Below the pieces are notes generated by a model that saw only the letters and a list, made by a program, of their open reading frames with translations, did no database searches and had not been told where the DNA came from. From Sphaerolaimus hirsutus (Eukaryota > Nematoda > Chromadorea > Monhysterida > Sphaerolaimidae), in NCBI GenBank assembly GCA_964036195.1, contig CAXIWS010000464.1:124001-188000 (forward strand): 64,000 nucleotides of DNA, read 5' to 3'. A program made the translations under genes and the position numbers. Positions within the stretch are counted from its first letter, which is position 1, and each line of letters starts with the position of its first letter. Below, piece by piece: positions 1 to 11,785 of this stretch.

Positions 1-3000
1 AATTCAAATTGACAGAGAAAGTGCTCAGCACAAGCACTGACAAGGCCATCAACACTGGAAAGGAATGGTCAAAGATGGTCAAAAGTGGAGCAGTACAGAC
101 TTACTGCTCACAGCAACAAATCCAGTGGAACATGACGACTCCTATGGCACCATGGCAGGGAGGAGTCTATGAGAGAATGGTGGGCATCACCAAGAAACAT
201 TTCAAGGCAGCTGTGGGGCACAGAATGTTAACCCTGCAAGAATTGTTGACACTTCTGCCAGAAGTTGAGGCAGTGATCAACAGCAGGCCAATCTCTTACA
301 TCTATGGTGATGTGAAGAGCCTCAGAGTACTGACACCGAAAGACTTCCTGACGGGGAAAGGTCAGATTGGAGCACCACAGTTTGACGCAGACAAAGATGG
401 AGAATTTGTGCCCAGAATGGATAACGCAGCGAAACTGCAGAAATATTGGGAGACAACCCAGCAAACTTTGGATAAGTTCTGGGACTTGTGGCATCAAGAG
501 TATATCCCAAGCTTGAGGGAAAGAACTCAAGTGACACACAAACATGGCAGATTGACAGCGACTCAAGAACCCAAAGTGAATGAAGTTGTGCTGATTTACG
601 AAGAGAACATGCCCAGAGGTGCATGGAGGATGGGTCGCATCGAGCAGTTAGAGCCCAGCAAAGATGGACAGATTCGCTCAGCAAAAGTCAGAACTGCCAA
701 CAGAAATGTGGTTAGCAGACCACTCAATCAATTGTATCCACTGGAAATCAATTCAAAGACAATGGATATCCCAGAGACAGCAGTGACAGTCAAAGTGGAT
801 TTACTGGACCCGGCAATTGTCCAGAAACATGTCAGAAATCAGAGCTCGAACAGAGACTCTGTACAAAACCCTGCTCAGAGGAACTCAGCATCGGATAGAG
901 TCCTGAGGAGTGCAACAGGGAAAACCACAGCAACCACCAGCAGTCTGGTGATTGGAATGCTGTGCATGGTGTTGATGCTGACAGGCATGTCAGAATCAGC
1001 AACGCTGAGAGAAGCCGGCAAAGCTTACAGCGAAGTATTTTCCAGAACATACGTTCTAGAAACCTCGACAGTAAGGCCACCATCATTGGCAGCGCATCAT
1101 GGATTGCCGCCTTTGCCTTCAGAATGGCCACCAAAATCTGTCAGAGAAATGCAGACTTATGAGAGATTCAAGGATGCAATCAAAGATCATCCTGTGGAAC
1201 AAGTGATCAATTCACAAAGCCAGAAGTATCAAATTTGTACCAGTGGGAGGCATGGACATGCGCTTACAGTTCCTGAAGAAGTGCAGTGCCATATCCCACC
1301 AAGGAATTTTGTCAAGGCAATGAAAGTTACACTTTACGCACAGAGACAGATTCCACAAAAAGAGAAAGCATACAGATGCTACATCAGAATCAAAGAAATC
1401 ATCACACACACCAGTTTCTGGGGAGCGAAAGGCATTACAGGCAACTTTGAGAAATACCAGCAAGTTGGCGTGGTAGCCTGTAACTATGCAAGAATTCACA
1501 AGATGTTCAGAGGAACACCTTTGGTGGAAATGGAGCCCAGAGTGTGGACAACCAATCAAACCTTGAATGTGGAATATTCATGGTGTTGCCATGACAAAGA
1601 GAATGTCGTCAGTAACTTCTACATGGAAGAAGGAACCGTGGCTTCACTTGATGGAAAGACTGTAATCAGCGACTTGCAAGATTTCAGTCAGTGCAGAGCC
1701 ATGATGGGACATTGCAGAGACCACAATTATGGAATTACAGTGTGGGATACAGAGAACTTCAAGCATCAATGTGCATATGAGAGAATTGGCAGATTCAAAT
1801 CGGAGATATCTGGCCAGACAATTATTGTGTCAAAGTTGCAAGCAGCATACTCCCACAGCAACAAGACAAAGAGGCCAATTGGCTCAGAATGTGTTCCAGG
1901 AGACACATACTACACCGATCAAGGAGGTGTATTCATCCAGTTTGACAGAAGAGAAGATGTGCCTGTAGAATGGGCAATGCCAGGAAAGATAGTGGAGGCA
2001 AGAGAATCGACAATCAGTGGAACATTGTATGCCAGATTGGACGACAGAAACTCCAAGTTTCAGTTCCTGCAACATGTGGTCAGAGAGATGACTCAGGCAC
2101 AATTTGCGATTGTATGGCATCAGTTATGTCAACTTCGCAAGAACCAGCTGGACATGTTGACTCAGCTTTTCCGCATCGATCCAACACTGGGGATTCGAGC
2201 CATGCTGGGAAGACAGGATGTTCATGCAGAATGGGCTGGAGAAGCAATTATGTTTTGGGAATGCAAGAAAGTGCAGCCATACATAGTTTATCAGACAGGA
2301 AAAGTGGGAGAGACATGTTACAAGTACACACCAATGAGATTGGACAAAGACGGGCCCTTGTGGTTCAAGAGCCCAGGCAGCAGAGACTTGGTGGAGAAAT
2401 CACCAGAAGAGGACTGCAGCCACACCACACCGCACCTATACAGAAATGAACATGGACAATGGAAGTCCGCACATGGAATGGTGCACGTCACAGAGACACC
2501 GATTGAAATGACATGGAAAGGACAATGGCAGGCTTTCACGTTTGACGCGCCTCACCTGTTCACCAACATTGTCAACAGAGCGACCAATTTCATGGATGTC
2601 AGAGGCCAGATTCAGAGACTACAGAATTTGGAGCATGTGCAGAACCAGTTGATCGATTACACAGCAGACATGTCATTGGATCCCAGAGTGATCAGAAATT
2701 CAATAGAAGGCATTGGAGCTGGAATTGGACAGACAGCAGCAGGAATCGGCAAAGCATATGGTCATTATATATCTGGAGTATCAAAAGGGTACACCAACTT
2801 TATGGGAGGAATGCTTAAAGGACCCTTTCAAGTGATCATCAACACAATCGCGATGCTGCTGGGGATCACAATCCTGATAGCTGGAATCGTAGCTGCAGGA
2901 TACCTGTGGTACAATTGGAGGATTGCCACAGGGAAACCAGTGATTCCACCGTGTGTATACACATGCATATGGAAATGCATAGTGTGTCCATTCAAGTGCA

Positions 3001-3482
3001 TATGGCTATGCTTCAGAGCCATCAGATATACTATCAAGAAATCAACTCAGAAAGAGACCAATTATCTACAAAGAAAAGTGCGCAAGACAGAGTTGAGACC
3101 AGCAATCAAGAGGAGAGCCAGATCCAACTCAACACAGTCCGTCAGATTTGCCAGGAGAGCAGAAACAGAGGACAGAATGGCAAAGTCACTATCAGCATAC
3201 GTTCAACCAGATGAAAGTTCAGCTGATGAAGGACAAGTCAGAGCCAGGAACAGAGACAGTGTTCACATGCCCGATATCCGCAAATTCACCTCACGCGAAC
3301 GCGCAGGAAGCGACACGGGCAACTACCTGCTTCATCATCAGGCTAGGTCGGCGTTGGCATCACCAACAACCGGACCTGCAACTTCACGCACACCCACGAC
3401 TTTGCGCACGACCACGTTCACCACCGAGGCGACTGTGGAAACGCCACTCATCACTTTGGCGCCCACCACCACCAGCATGTGA
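1..3482 (+). CDS. BEL/Pao polyprotein, C-terminal part (integrase end plus envelope-like region), partial
   Basis: The frame is open at the window start (first complete codon at base 3) and runs to TGA at 3480-3482. The first part matches the end of the integrase in B and C: it begins a few residues after the second catalytic Asp and contains the block APWQGGVYERM with the catalytic Glu. A DUF5641-like segment follows (W..W..EY, LRERTQ, then VNEVVLIYEE and the conserved NQLYPLE). Without a stop the frame then enters an envelope-like region at about base 948: a hydrophobic signal-like stretch, a Cys-rich ectodomain, a Gly-rich segment, a strong transmembrane helix (about 2830-2920), a Cys-rich juxtamembrane tail (about 2950-3020), a basic segment and a Thr-rich C-terminus. 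There is no internal stop or frameshift. The sequence resembles a retroviral-type surface and fusion protein only in layout; which viral family it came from cannot be decided by eye. Confidence 0.9.
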   Translation, partial: FKLTEKVLSTSTDKAINTGKEWSKMVKSGAVQTYCSQQQIQWNMTTPMAPWQGGVYERMVGITKKHFKAAVGHRMLTLQELLTLLPEVEAVINSRPISYIYGDVKSLRVLTPKDFLTGKGQIGAPQFDADKDGEFVPRMDNAAKLQKYWETTQQTLDKFWDLWHQEYIPSLRERTQVTHKHGRLTATQEPKVNEVVLIYEENMPRGAWRMGRIEQLEPSKDGQIRSAKVRTANRNVVSRPLNQLYPLEINSKTMDIPETAVTVKVDLLDPAIVQKHVRNQSSNRDSVQNPAQRNSASDRVLRSATGKTTATTSSLVIGMLCMVLMLTGMSESATLREAGKAYSEVFSRTYVLETSTVRPPSLAAHHGLPPLPSEWPPKSVREMQTYERFKDAIKDHPVEQVINSQSQKYQICTSGRHGHALTVPEEVQCHIPPRNFVKAMKVTLYAQRQIPQKEKAYRCYIRIKEIITHTSFWGAKGITGNFEKYQQVGVVACNYARIHKMFRGTPLVEMEPRVWTTNQTLNVEYSWCCHDKENVVSNFYMEEGTVASLDGKTVISDLQDFSQCRAMMGHCRDHNYGITVWDTENFKHQCAYERIGRFKSEISGQTIIVSKLQAAYSHSNKTKRPIGSECVPGDTYYTDQGGVFIQFDRREDVPVEWAMPGKIVEARESTISGTLYARLDDRNSKFQFLQHVVREMTQAQFAIVWHQLCQLRKNQLDMLTQLFRIDPTLGIRAMLGRQDVHAEWAGEAIMFWECKKVQPYIVYQTGKVGETCYKYTPMRLDKDGPLWFKSPGSRDLVEKSPEEDCSHTTPHLYRNEHGQWKSAHGMVHVTETPIEMTWKGQWQAFTFDAPHLFTNIVNRATNFMDVRGQIQRLQNLEHVQNQLIDYTADMSLDPRVIRNSIEGIGAGIGQTAAGIGKAYGHYISGVSKGYTNFMGGMLKGPFQVIINTIAMLLGITILIAGIVAAGYLWYNWRIATGKPVIPPCVYTCIWKCIVCPFKCIWLCFRAIRYTIKKSTQKETNYLQRKVRKTELRPAIKRRARSNSTQSVRFARRAETEDRMAKSLSAYVQPDESSADEGQVRARNRDSVHMPDIRKFTSRERAGSDTGNYLLHHQARSALASPTTGPATSRTPTTLRTTTFTTEATVETPLITLAPTTTSM

Positions 3483-3483
3483 C

Positions 3484-3510
3484 GTTGCTGCAACAACGAG
3501 GTGCAGCAAC
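3484..3510 (+). other. conserved 9-bp hairpin just after the stop codon (element A)
   Basis: GTTGCTGCA and TGCAGCAAC form a perfect 9-bp stem with a 9-base loop, starting one base after the TGA. The same hairpin is present in B (41592-41618) and C (27733-27759), with the stem unchanged and two loop positions varying. It occupies the place where a polypurine tract would be expected before the 3' LTR. Confidence 0.75.
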
Positions 3511-3524
3511 TCTTCCGCCCGGAG

Positions 3525-4813
3525 TGTGCTGACCGTGGCAAAATGGATGGATAAAGAAATACAGAGAATTGATAATTAGGTTCATATTTATCTATTTACC
3601 TATTTGCACCAATTTACATTTCATGCACCATATTAATTTACCGCAAATTGTATTTCCTACACTTATTACGTATCCATGGAGAATATTCGATTAGGAAAAT
3701 GTTCTATAAGTTATTGATAGGTTTATGTGGAATGTTTAGGTTAAAAGGTCAAATATGTTATTATTAGGTGTATTAATATAAAATTAGGCTCATTCAACTC
3801 GCCGTAATGTTCTGATCATGATTATACATACATTTGCATAGTTTACTTGCAGTTTACAAAAGTCAAATCTTGTAAATATTTACGTGCTGCGTAATTATCT
3901 AGGCCAGCGTCCTAATAGAGAAATGGTGCCCTGCGTGCAACTAGCATTTACTTTACAAAGCCCTTCGCATAGGTATAATTGTCATAACCCTGTTCACAAC
4001 TATTTATATTTACTTAATAATTATAATACCTTGCTCAATCGGATATATTATAAACTCTGCTCAATTACAATACCCATTTACCTCAAATAAGTCCCAATTT
4101 GCTAGATTATTCAACATACGTTTCCAGGAGGTGATTATTATTATCATGTTGAATATACCTTATTCTATTTACGTCATTAGGAACATTTACACTACTATTT
4201 ACAGTTTTCAAACCCTATTTTATTAGTTCCAATGTGCGTCAATGTTTTCTGACAAATTGAAGCAAATTAGTAAATCGGCCGAGTTTGCCGACTTCGCGCC
4301 TCTCAAGATTAATAGTTTTCTATTAGCCCAATTTGTACTTGGTATTTCTTTACCATAATTGTTTGAATGTATGCACGCGCGGTATAAGGCAACTGTTTCG
4401 GCTAGATGTGTTTATTTGTTGCATTCATGTCTTATTTGTGCATTTGTATTAGGAAATTACTGTAGCTGTTTTTCTATACGTGATTTCCGTGTCTTAGCTA
4501 CTTTGAGAGTTTTTACTTCAGTCTGCGGACCCACCCCAAGTGAACAAAATAAGCTAGCGATAGAAACTTCGACTAGGAAGCTCGCTAGGCTTTGCGCTTT
4601 TGTAACACGCTGTATCTGATCAAAATAAAGTGCCTGAAACAATCTCGAAACCCCTTTTCAACACACAACTACGAAATAAACTCAACTTGGCTGTCGACAA
4701 GTGGACGTTCGGCAACAACGGGAAATCAACCACTCTAAAGGCCGTTTCTCACTACGGTCTTGAAGCAGCCGGATTCGGTGGTAGAAGACGCTGACTTCGG
4801 TGGCTTCATCACA
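3525..4813 (+). repeat. 3' LTR of element A
   Basis: The LTR runs TGTGCTGACC...CTTCATCACA, with the TG...CA ends normal for LTRs, and is homologous over its whole length to the LTRs of B and C. A TATA-like box lies at 4383-4388 (TATAAG) and a polyadenylation signal AATAAA at 4624-4629. With 1,289 bp it carries small insertions and many substitutions relative to B (for example in the A+T-rich part near 3570-3650 and 3960-4130). It therefore belongs to a slightly different sublineage or is older. Confidence 0.93.
4624..4629 (+). terminator. polyadenylation signal AATAAA in the LTR of A
   Basis: AATAAA lies 241 bases after the TATA-like box of the same LTR, in the position expected for the end of the R region. 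It is conserved in all five LTRs of the window. Confidence 0.6.
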
Positions 4814-7137
4814 GATTGAATCACGGTTCACGCCTTAATCATTCTTGGGAAAGGTGGTAGACACGCACCGTTGTGTAGCTGAGATTGTGATCTATCAAAA
4901 TCTACAAACATTTTGGTGTGTTTGCCATAGCCACTTTATACCTAAGAAACAAAAACGTGAATAAATGTCAATTCTGGCTGATTGAATCACGATTAATGCC
5001 TTAACCATTCTTGGGAAAGGTGGTAGACATGCACCGTTGCGTAGCTGAGATTGTGCTCTATAAAAATCTACAAACGTTTTGGTGTGTTTGCCATAGCCAC
5101 TTTATACCTAAGAAACAAAAACGTGAATAAATGTCAATTCTGGCTGATTGAATCACGGTTCACGCGTTAATCATTCTTGGGAAAGGTGGTAGACACGCAC
5201 CGTTGTGTAGCTGAGATTGTGATCTATAAAAATCTACAAACGTTTTGGTGTGTTTGCTATAGCCACTTTATACCTAAGAAACAAAAACGTGAATAAATGT
5301 CAATTCTGGCTGATTGAATCACGGTTCACGCCTTAATCATTCTTGGGAAAAGTGGTAGACACGCACCGTTGCGTAGCTGAGATTGTGCTCGATCAAAATC
5401 TACAGACGCATTGGTGTGTTTGCCATAGCCACTTTATACCTAAGAAACAAAAACGTGAATAAATGTCAATTCTGGCTGATTGAATCACGATTAATGCCTT
5501 AACCATTCTTGGGAAAGGTGGTAGACATGCACCGTTGCGTAGCTGAGATTGTGCTCTATAAAAATCTACAAACGTTTTGGTGTGTTTGCCATAGCCACTT
5601 TATACCTAAGAAACAAAAACGTGAATAAATGTCAATTCTGGCTGATTGAATCACGGTTCACGCGTTAATCATTCTTGGGAAAGGTGGTAGACACGCACCG
5701 TTGTGTAGCTGAGATTGTGATCTATCAAAATCTACAAACATTTTGGTGTGTTTGCCATAGCCACTTTATACCTAAGAAACAAAAACATGAATAAATGTCA
5801 ATTCTGGCTGATTGAATCACGATTAATGCCTTAACCATTCTTGGGAAAGGTGGTAGACATGCACCGTTGCATAGCTGAGATTGTACTCTATAAAAATCTA
5901 CAAACGTTTTGGTGTGTTTGCTATAGCCACTTTATACCTAAGAAACAAAAACGTGAATAAATGTCAATTCTGGCTGATTGAATCACGGTTCACGCCTTAA
6001 TCATTCTTGGGAAAAGTGGTAGACACGCACCGTTGCGTAGCTGAGATTGTGCTCGATCAAAATCCACAGACGCATTGGTGTGTTTGCCATAGCCACTTTA
6101 TACCTAAGAAACAAAAACGTGAATAAATGTCAATTCTGGCTGATTGAATCACGATTAATGCCTTAACCATTCTTGGGAATGGTGGTAGACATGCACCGTT
6201 GCGTAGCTGAGATTGTGCTCGATCAAAATCTACAGACGCATTGGTGTGTTTGCCATAGCCACTTTATACCTAAGAAACAAAAACGTGAATAAATGTCAAT
6301 TCTGGCTGATTGAATCACGGTTCACGCCTTAATCATTCTTGGGAAAGGTGGTAGACACGCACCGTTGTGTAGCTGAGATTGTGATCTATAAAAATCTACA
6401 AACGTTTTGGTGTGTTTGCTATAGCCACTTTATACCTAAGAAACAAAAACGTGAATAAATGTCAATTCTGGCTGATTGAATCACGGTTCACACCTTAATC
6501 ATTCTTGGGAAAAGTGGTAGACACGCACCGTTGCGTAGCTGAGATTGTGCTCGATCAAAATCTACAGACACATTGGTGTGTTTGCCATAGCCACTTTATA
6601 CCTAAGAAACAAAAACGTGAATAAATGTCAATTCTGGCTGATTGAATCACGGTTCACGCCTTAATCATTCTTGGGAAAAGTGGTAGACACGCACCGTTGC
6701 GTAGCTGAGATTGTGCTCGATCAAAATCTACAGACGCATTGGTGTGTTTGCCATAGCCACTTTATACCTAAGAAACAAAAACGTGAATAAATGTCAATTC
6801 TGGCTGATTGAATCACGATTAATGCCTTAACCATTCTTGGGAAAGGTGGTAGACACGCACCGTTGTGTAGCTGAGATTGTGATCTATAAAAATCTACAAA
6901 CGTTTTGGTGTGTTTGCTATAGCCACTTTATACCTAAGAAACAAAAATGTGAATAAATGTCAATTCTGGCTGATTGAATCACGGTTCACGCCTTAATCAT
7001 TCTTGGGAATGGTGGTAGACATGCACCGTTGCGTAGCTGAGATTGTGCTCGATCAAAATCTACAGACGCATTGGTGTGTTTGCCATAGCCACTTTATACC
7101 TAAGAAACAAAAACGTGAATAAATGTCAATTCTGGCT
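4814..7137 (+). repeat. 14-monomer higher-order repeat, copy 1
   Basis: Fourteen monomers (2,324 bp) in the order here named types 1 to 14. Type 1 has GGTTCACGCC with GATCTATCAAAATC and AAACATTTT; type 2 has GATTAATGCC with GCTCTATAAA; type 3 has TTCACGCG with GATCTATAAA; type 7 has GTTGCATAGC with GTACTCTATA; type 8 has ATCCACAGACGC; type 9 has GGGAATGG; type 11 has CAGACACATT. The same order recurs 2,324 bp later. Confidence 0.9.
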
Positions 7138-9461
7138 GATTGAATCACGGTTCACGCCTTAATCATTCTTGGGAAAGGTGGTAGACATGCACCGTTGTGT
7201 AGCTGAGATTGTGATCTATCAAAATCTACAAACATTTTGGTGTGTTTGCCATAGCCACTTTATACCTAAGAAACAAAAACGTGAATAAATGTCAATTCTG
7301 GCTGATTGAATCACGATTAATGCCTTAACCATTCTTGGGAAAGGTGGTAGACATGCACCGTTGCGTAGCTGAGATTGTGCTCTATAAAAATCTACAAACG
7401 TTTTGGTGTGTTTGCCATAGCCACTTTATACCTAAGAAACAAAAACGTGAATAAATGTCAATTCTGGCTGATTGAATCACGGTTCACGCGTTAATCATTC
7501 TTGGGAAAGGTGGTAGACACGCACCGTTGTGTAGCTGAGATTGTGATCTATAAAAATCTACAAACGTTTTGGTGTGTTTGCTATAGCCACTTTATACCTA
7601 AGAAACAAAAACGTGAATAAATGTCAATTCTGGCTGATTGAATCATGGTTCACGCCTTAATCATTCTTGGGAAAAGTGGTAGACACGCACCGTTGCGTAG
7701 CTGAGATTGTGCTCGATCAAAATCTACAGACGCATTGGTGTGTTTGCCATAGCCACTTTATACCTAAGAAACAAAAACGTGAATAAATGTCAATTCTGGC
7801 TGATTGAATCACGATTAATGCCTTAACCATTCTTGGGAAAGGTGGTAGACATGCACCGTTGCGTAGCTGAGATTGTGCTCTATAAAAATCTACAAACGTT
7901 TTGGTGTGTTTGCCATAGCCACTTTATACCTAAGAAACAAAAACGTGAATAAATGTCAATTCTGGCTGATTGAATCACGGTTCACGCGTTAATCATTCCT
8001 GGGAAAGGTGGTAGACACGCACCGTTGTGTAGCTGAGATTGTGATCTATCAAAATCTACAAACATTTTGGTGTGTTTGCCATAGCCACTTTATACCTAAG
8101 AAACAAAAACATGAATAAATGTCAATTCTGGCTGATTGAATCACGATTAATGCCTTAACCATTCTTGGGAAAGGTGGTAGACATGCACCGTTGCATAGCT
8201 GAGATTGTACTCTATAAAAATCTACAAACGTTTTGGTGTGTTTGCTATAGCCACTTTATACCTAAGAAACAAAAACGTGAATAAATGTCAATTCTGGCTG
8301 ATTGAATCACGGTTCACGCCTTAATCATTCTTGGGAAAAGTGGTAGACACGCACCGTTGCGTAGCTGAGATTGTGCTCGATCAAAATCCACAGACGCATT
8401 GGTGTGTTTGCCATAGCCACTTTATACCTAAGAAACAAAAACGTGAATAAATGTCAATTCTGGCTGATTGAATCACGATTAATGCCTTAACCATTCTTGG
8501 GAATGGTGGTAGACATGCACCGTTGCGTAGCTGAGATTGTGCTCGATCAAAATCTACAGACGCATTGGTGTGTTTGCCATAGCCACTTTATACCTAAGAA
8601 ACAAAAACGTGAATAAATGTCAATTCTGGCTGATTGAATCACGGTTCACGCCTTAATCATTCTTGGGAAAGGTGGTAGACACGCACCGTTGTGTAGCTGA
8701 GATTGTGATCTATAAAAATCTACAAACGTTTTGGTGTGTTTGCTATAGCCACTTTATACCTAAGAAACAAAAACGTGAATAAATGTCAATTCTGGCTGAT
8801 TGAATCACGGTTCACGCCTTAATCATTCTTGGGAAAAGTGGTAGACACGCACCGTTGCGTAGCTGAGATTGTGCTCGATCAAAATCTACAGACACATTGG
8901 TGTGTTTGCCATAGCCACTTTATACCTAAGAAACAAAAACGTGAATAAATGTCAATTCTGGCTGATTGAATCACGGTTCATGCCTTAATCATTCTTGGGA
9001 AAAGTGGTAGACACGCACCGTTGCGTAGCTGAGATTGTGCTCGATCAAAATCTACAGACGCATTGGTGTGTTTGCCATAGCCACTTTATACCTAAGAAAC
9101 AAAAACGTGAATAAATGTCAATTCTGGCTGATTGAATCACGATTAATGCCTTAACCATTCTTGGGAAAGGTGGTAGACACGCACCGTTGTGTAGCTGAGA
9201 TTGTGATCTATAAAAATCTACAAACGTTTTGGTGTGTTTGCTATAGCCACTTTATACCTAAGAAACAAAAACGTGAATAAATGTCAATTCTGGCTGATTG
9301 AATTACGGTTCACGCCTTAATCATTCTTGGGAATGGTGGTAGACATGCACCGTTGCGTAGCTGAGATTGTGCTCGATCAAAATCTACAGACGCATTGGTG
9401 TGTTTGCCATAGCCACTTTATACCTAAGAAACAAAAACGTGAATAAATGTCAATTCTGGCT
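7138..9461 (+). repeat. 14-monomer higher-order repeat, copy 2
   Basis: Same 14 monomer types in the same order as copy 1. By eye only about seven substitutions separate it from copy 1, for example ATCATGG at about 7645, CATTCCTGGG at about 7995 and GAATTACGG at about 9300. Differences between monomer types within one copy are far more numerous. Confidence 0.9.
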
Positions 9462-11785
9462 GATTGAATCACGGTTCACGCCTTAATCATTCTTGGGAAA
9501 GGTGGTAGACACGCACCGTTGTGTAGCTGAGATTGTGATCTATCAAAATCTACAAACATTTTGGTGTGTTTGCCATAGCCACTTTATACCTAAGAAACAA
9601 AAACGTGAATAAATGTCAATTCTGGCTGATTGAATCACGATTAATGCCTTAACCATTCTTGGGAAAGGTGGTAGACATGCACCGTTGCGTAGCTGAGATT
9701 GTGCTCTATAAAAATCTACAAACGTTTTGGTGTGTTTGCCATAGCCACTTTATACCTAAGAAACAAAAACGTGAATAAATGTCAATTCTGGCTGATTGAA
9801 TCACGGTTCACGCGTTAATCATTCTTGGGAAAGGTGGTAGACACGCACCGTTGTGTAGCTGAGATTGTGATCTATAAAAATCTACAAACGTTTTGGTGTG
9901 TTTGCTATAGCCACTTTATACCTAAGAAACAAAAACGTGAATAAATGTCAATTCTGGCTGATTGAATCACGGTTCACGCCTTAATCATTCTTGGGAAAAG
10001 TGGTAGACACGCACCGTTGCGTAGCTGAGATTGTGCTCGATCAAAATCTACAGACGCATTGGTGTGTTTGCCATAGCCACTTTATACCTAAGAAACAAAA
10101 ACATGAATAAATGTCAATTCTGGCTGATTGAATCACGATTAATGCCTTAACCATTCTTGGGAAAGGTGGTAGACATGCACCGTTGCGTAGCTGAGATTGT
10201 GCTCTATAAAAATCTACAAACGTTTTGGTGTGTTTGCCATAGCCACTTTATACCTAAGAAACAAAAACGTGAATAAATGTCAATTCTGGCTGATTGAATC
10301 ACGGTTCACGCGTTAATCATTCTTGGGAAAGGTGGTAGACATGCACCGTTTTGTAGCTGAGATTGTGATCTATCAAAATCTACAAACATTTTGGTGTGTT
10401 TGCCATAGCCACTTTATACCTAAGAAACAAAAACATGAATAAATGTCAATTCTGGCTGATTGAATCACGATTAATGCCTTAACCATTCTTGGGAAAGGTG
10501 GTAGACATGCACCGTTGCATAGCTGAGATTGTACTCTATAAAAATCTACAAACGTTTTGGTGTGTTTGCTATAGCCACTTTATACCTAAGAAACAAAAAC
10601 GTGAATAAATGTCAATTCTGGCTGATTGAATCACGGTTCACGCCTTAATCATTCTTGGGAAAAGTGGTAGACACGCACCGTTGCGTAGCTGAGATTGTGC
10701 TCGATCAAAATCCACAGACGCATTGGTGTGTTTGCCATAGCCACTTTATACCTAAGAAACAAAAACGTGAATAAATGTCAATTCTGGCTGATTGAATCAC
10801 GATTAATGCCTTAACCATTCTTGGGAATGGTGGTAGACATGCACCGTTGCGTAGCTGAGATTGTGCTCGATCAAAATCTACAGACGCATTGGTGTGTTTG
10901 CCATAGCCACTTTATACCTAAGAAACAAAAACGTGAATAAATGTCAATTCTGGCTGATTGAATCACGGTTCACGCCTTAATCATTCTTGGGAAAGGTGGT
11001 AGACACGCACCGTTGTGTAGCTGAGATTGTGATCTATAAAAATCTACAAACGTTTTGGTGTGTTTGCTATAGCCACTTTATACCTAAGAAACAAAAACGT
11101 GAATAAATGTCAATTCTGGCTGATTGAATCACGGTTCACGCCTTAATCATTCTTGGGAAAAGTGGTAGACACGCACCGTTGCGTAGCTGAGATTGTGCTC
11201 GATCAAAATCTACAGACACATTGGTGTGTTTGCCATAGCCACTTTATACCTAAGAAACAAAAACGTGAATAAATGTCAATTCTGGCTGATTGAATCACGG
11301 TTCACGCCTTAATCATTCTTGGGAAAAGTGGTAGACACGCACCGTTGCGTAGCTGAGATTGTGCTCGATCAAAATCTACAGACGCATTGGTGTGTTTGCC
11401 ATAGCCACTTTATACCTAAGAAACAAAAACGTGAATAAATGTCAATTCTGGCTGATTGAATCACGATTAATGCCTTCACCATTCTTGGGAAAGGTGGTAG
11501 ACACGCACCGTTGTGTAGCTGAGATTGTGATCTATAAAAATCTACAAACGTTTTGGTGTGTTTGCTATAGCCACTTTATACCTAAGAAACAAAAACGTGA
11601 ATAAATGTCAATTCTGGCTGATTGAATCACGGTTCACACCTTAATCATTCTTGGGAATGGTGGTAGACATGCACCGTTGCGTAGCTGAGATTGTGCTCGA
11701 TCAAAATCTACAGACGCATTGGTGTGTTTGCCATAGCCACTTTATACCTAAGAAACAAAAACGTGAATAAATGTCAATTCTGGCT
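9462..11785 (+). repeat. 14-monomer higher-order repeat, copy 3
   Basis: Third consecutive copy with the same monomer order. Private changes include CCGTTTTGTAGC near 10350 and GCCTTCACC near 11475. The latter removes an in-frame stop and creates a chance 81-codon frame. Confidence 0.88.

Larger units (their letters stand above)
1..4813 (+). mobile_element. BEL/Pao LTR retrotransposon A, 3' part
   Basis: Only the 3' part of this element lies in the window: the end of the integrase, an envelope-like region and the 3' LTR. The 5' part is cut off by the window edge. It is about as similar to elements B and C as they are to each other in the coding part, but its LTR is visibly more divergent (1,289 bp against 1,261 and 1,320 bp). 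The LTR ends in CA and is followed at once by satellite sequence starting GATTG. GATTG is therefore the expected target duplication, but the left copy is outside the window and cannot be checked. Confidence 0.93.

Noticed and set aside
1..4813. Element A as part of the same insertion as B
   Set aside because: A has its own, more divergent 3' LTR and 13 kb of phased satellite separates the two.
5100..5170. Pol III A-box-like (TAGCTGAGATTG) and B-box-like (GGTTCACGCC) motifs in the monomer
   Set aside because: Both depart from consensus at key positions, and the B-box-like part is replaced by GATTAATGCC in many monomers; no tRNA-like fold was seen.
11359..11604. 81-codon open frame in the satellite (also 60712-60957 and 62870-63115)
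   Set aside because: It appears only where a single base change (TTAACC to TTCACC or TTTACC) removes a stop present in the other monomers; it has no start context and no coding pattern.
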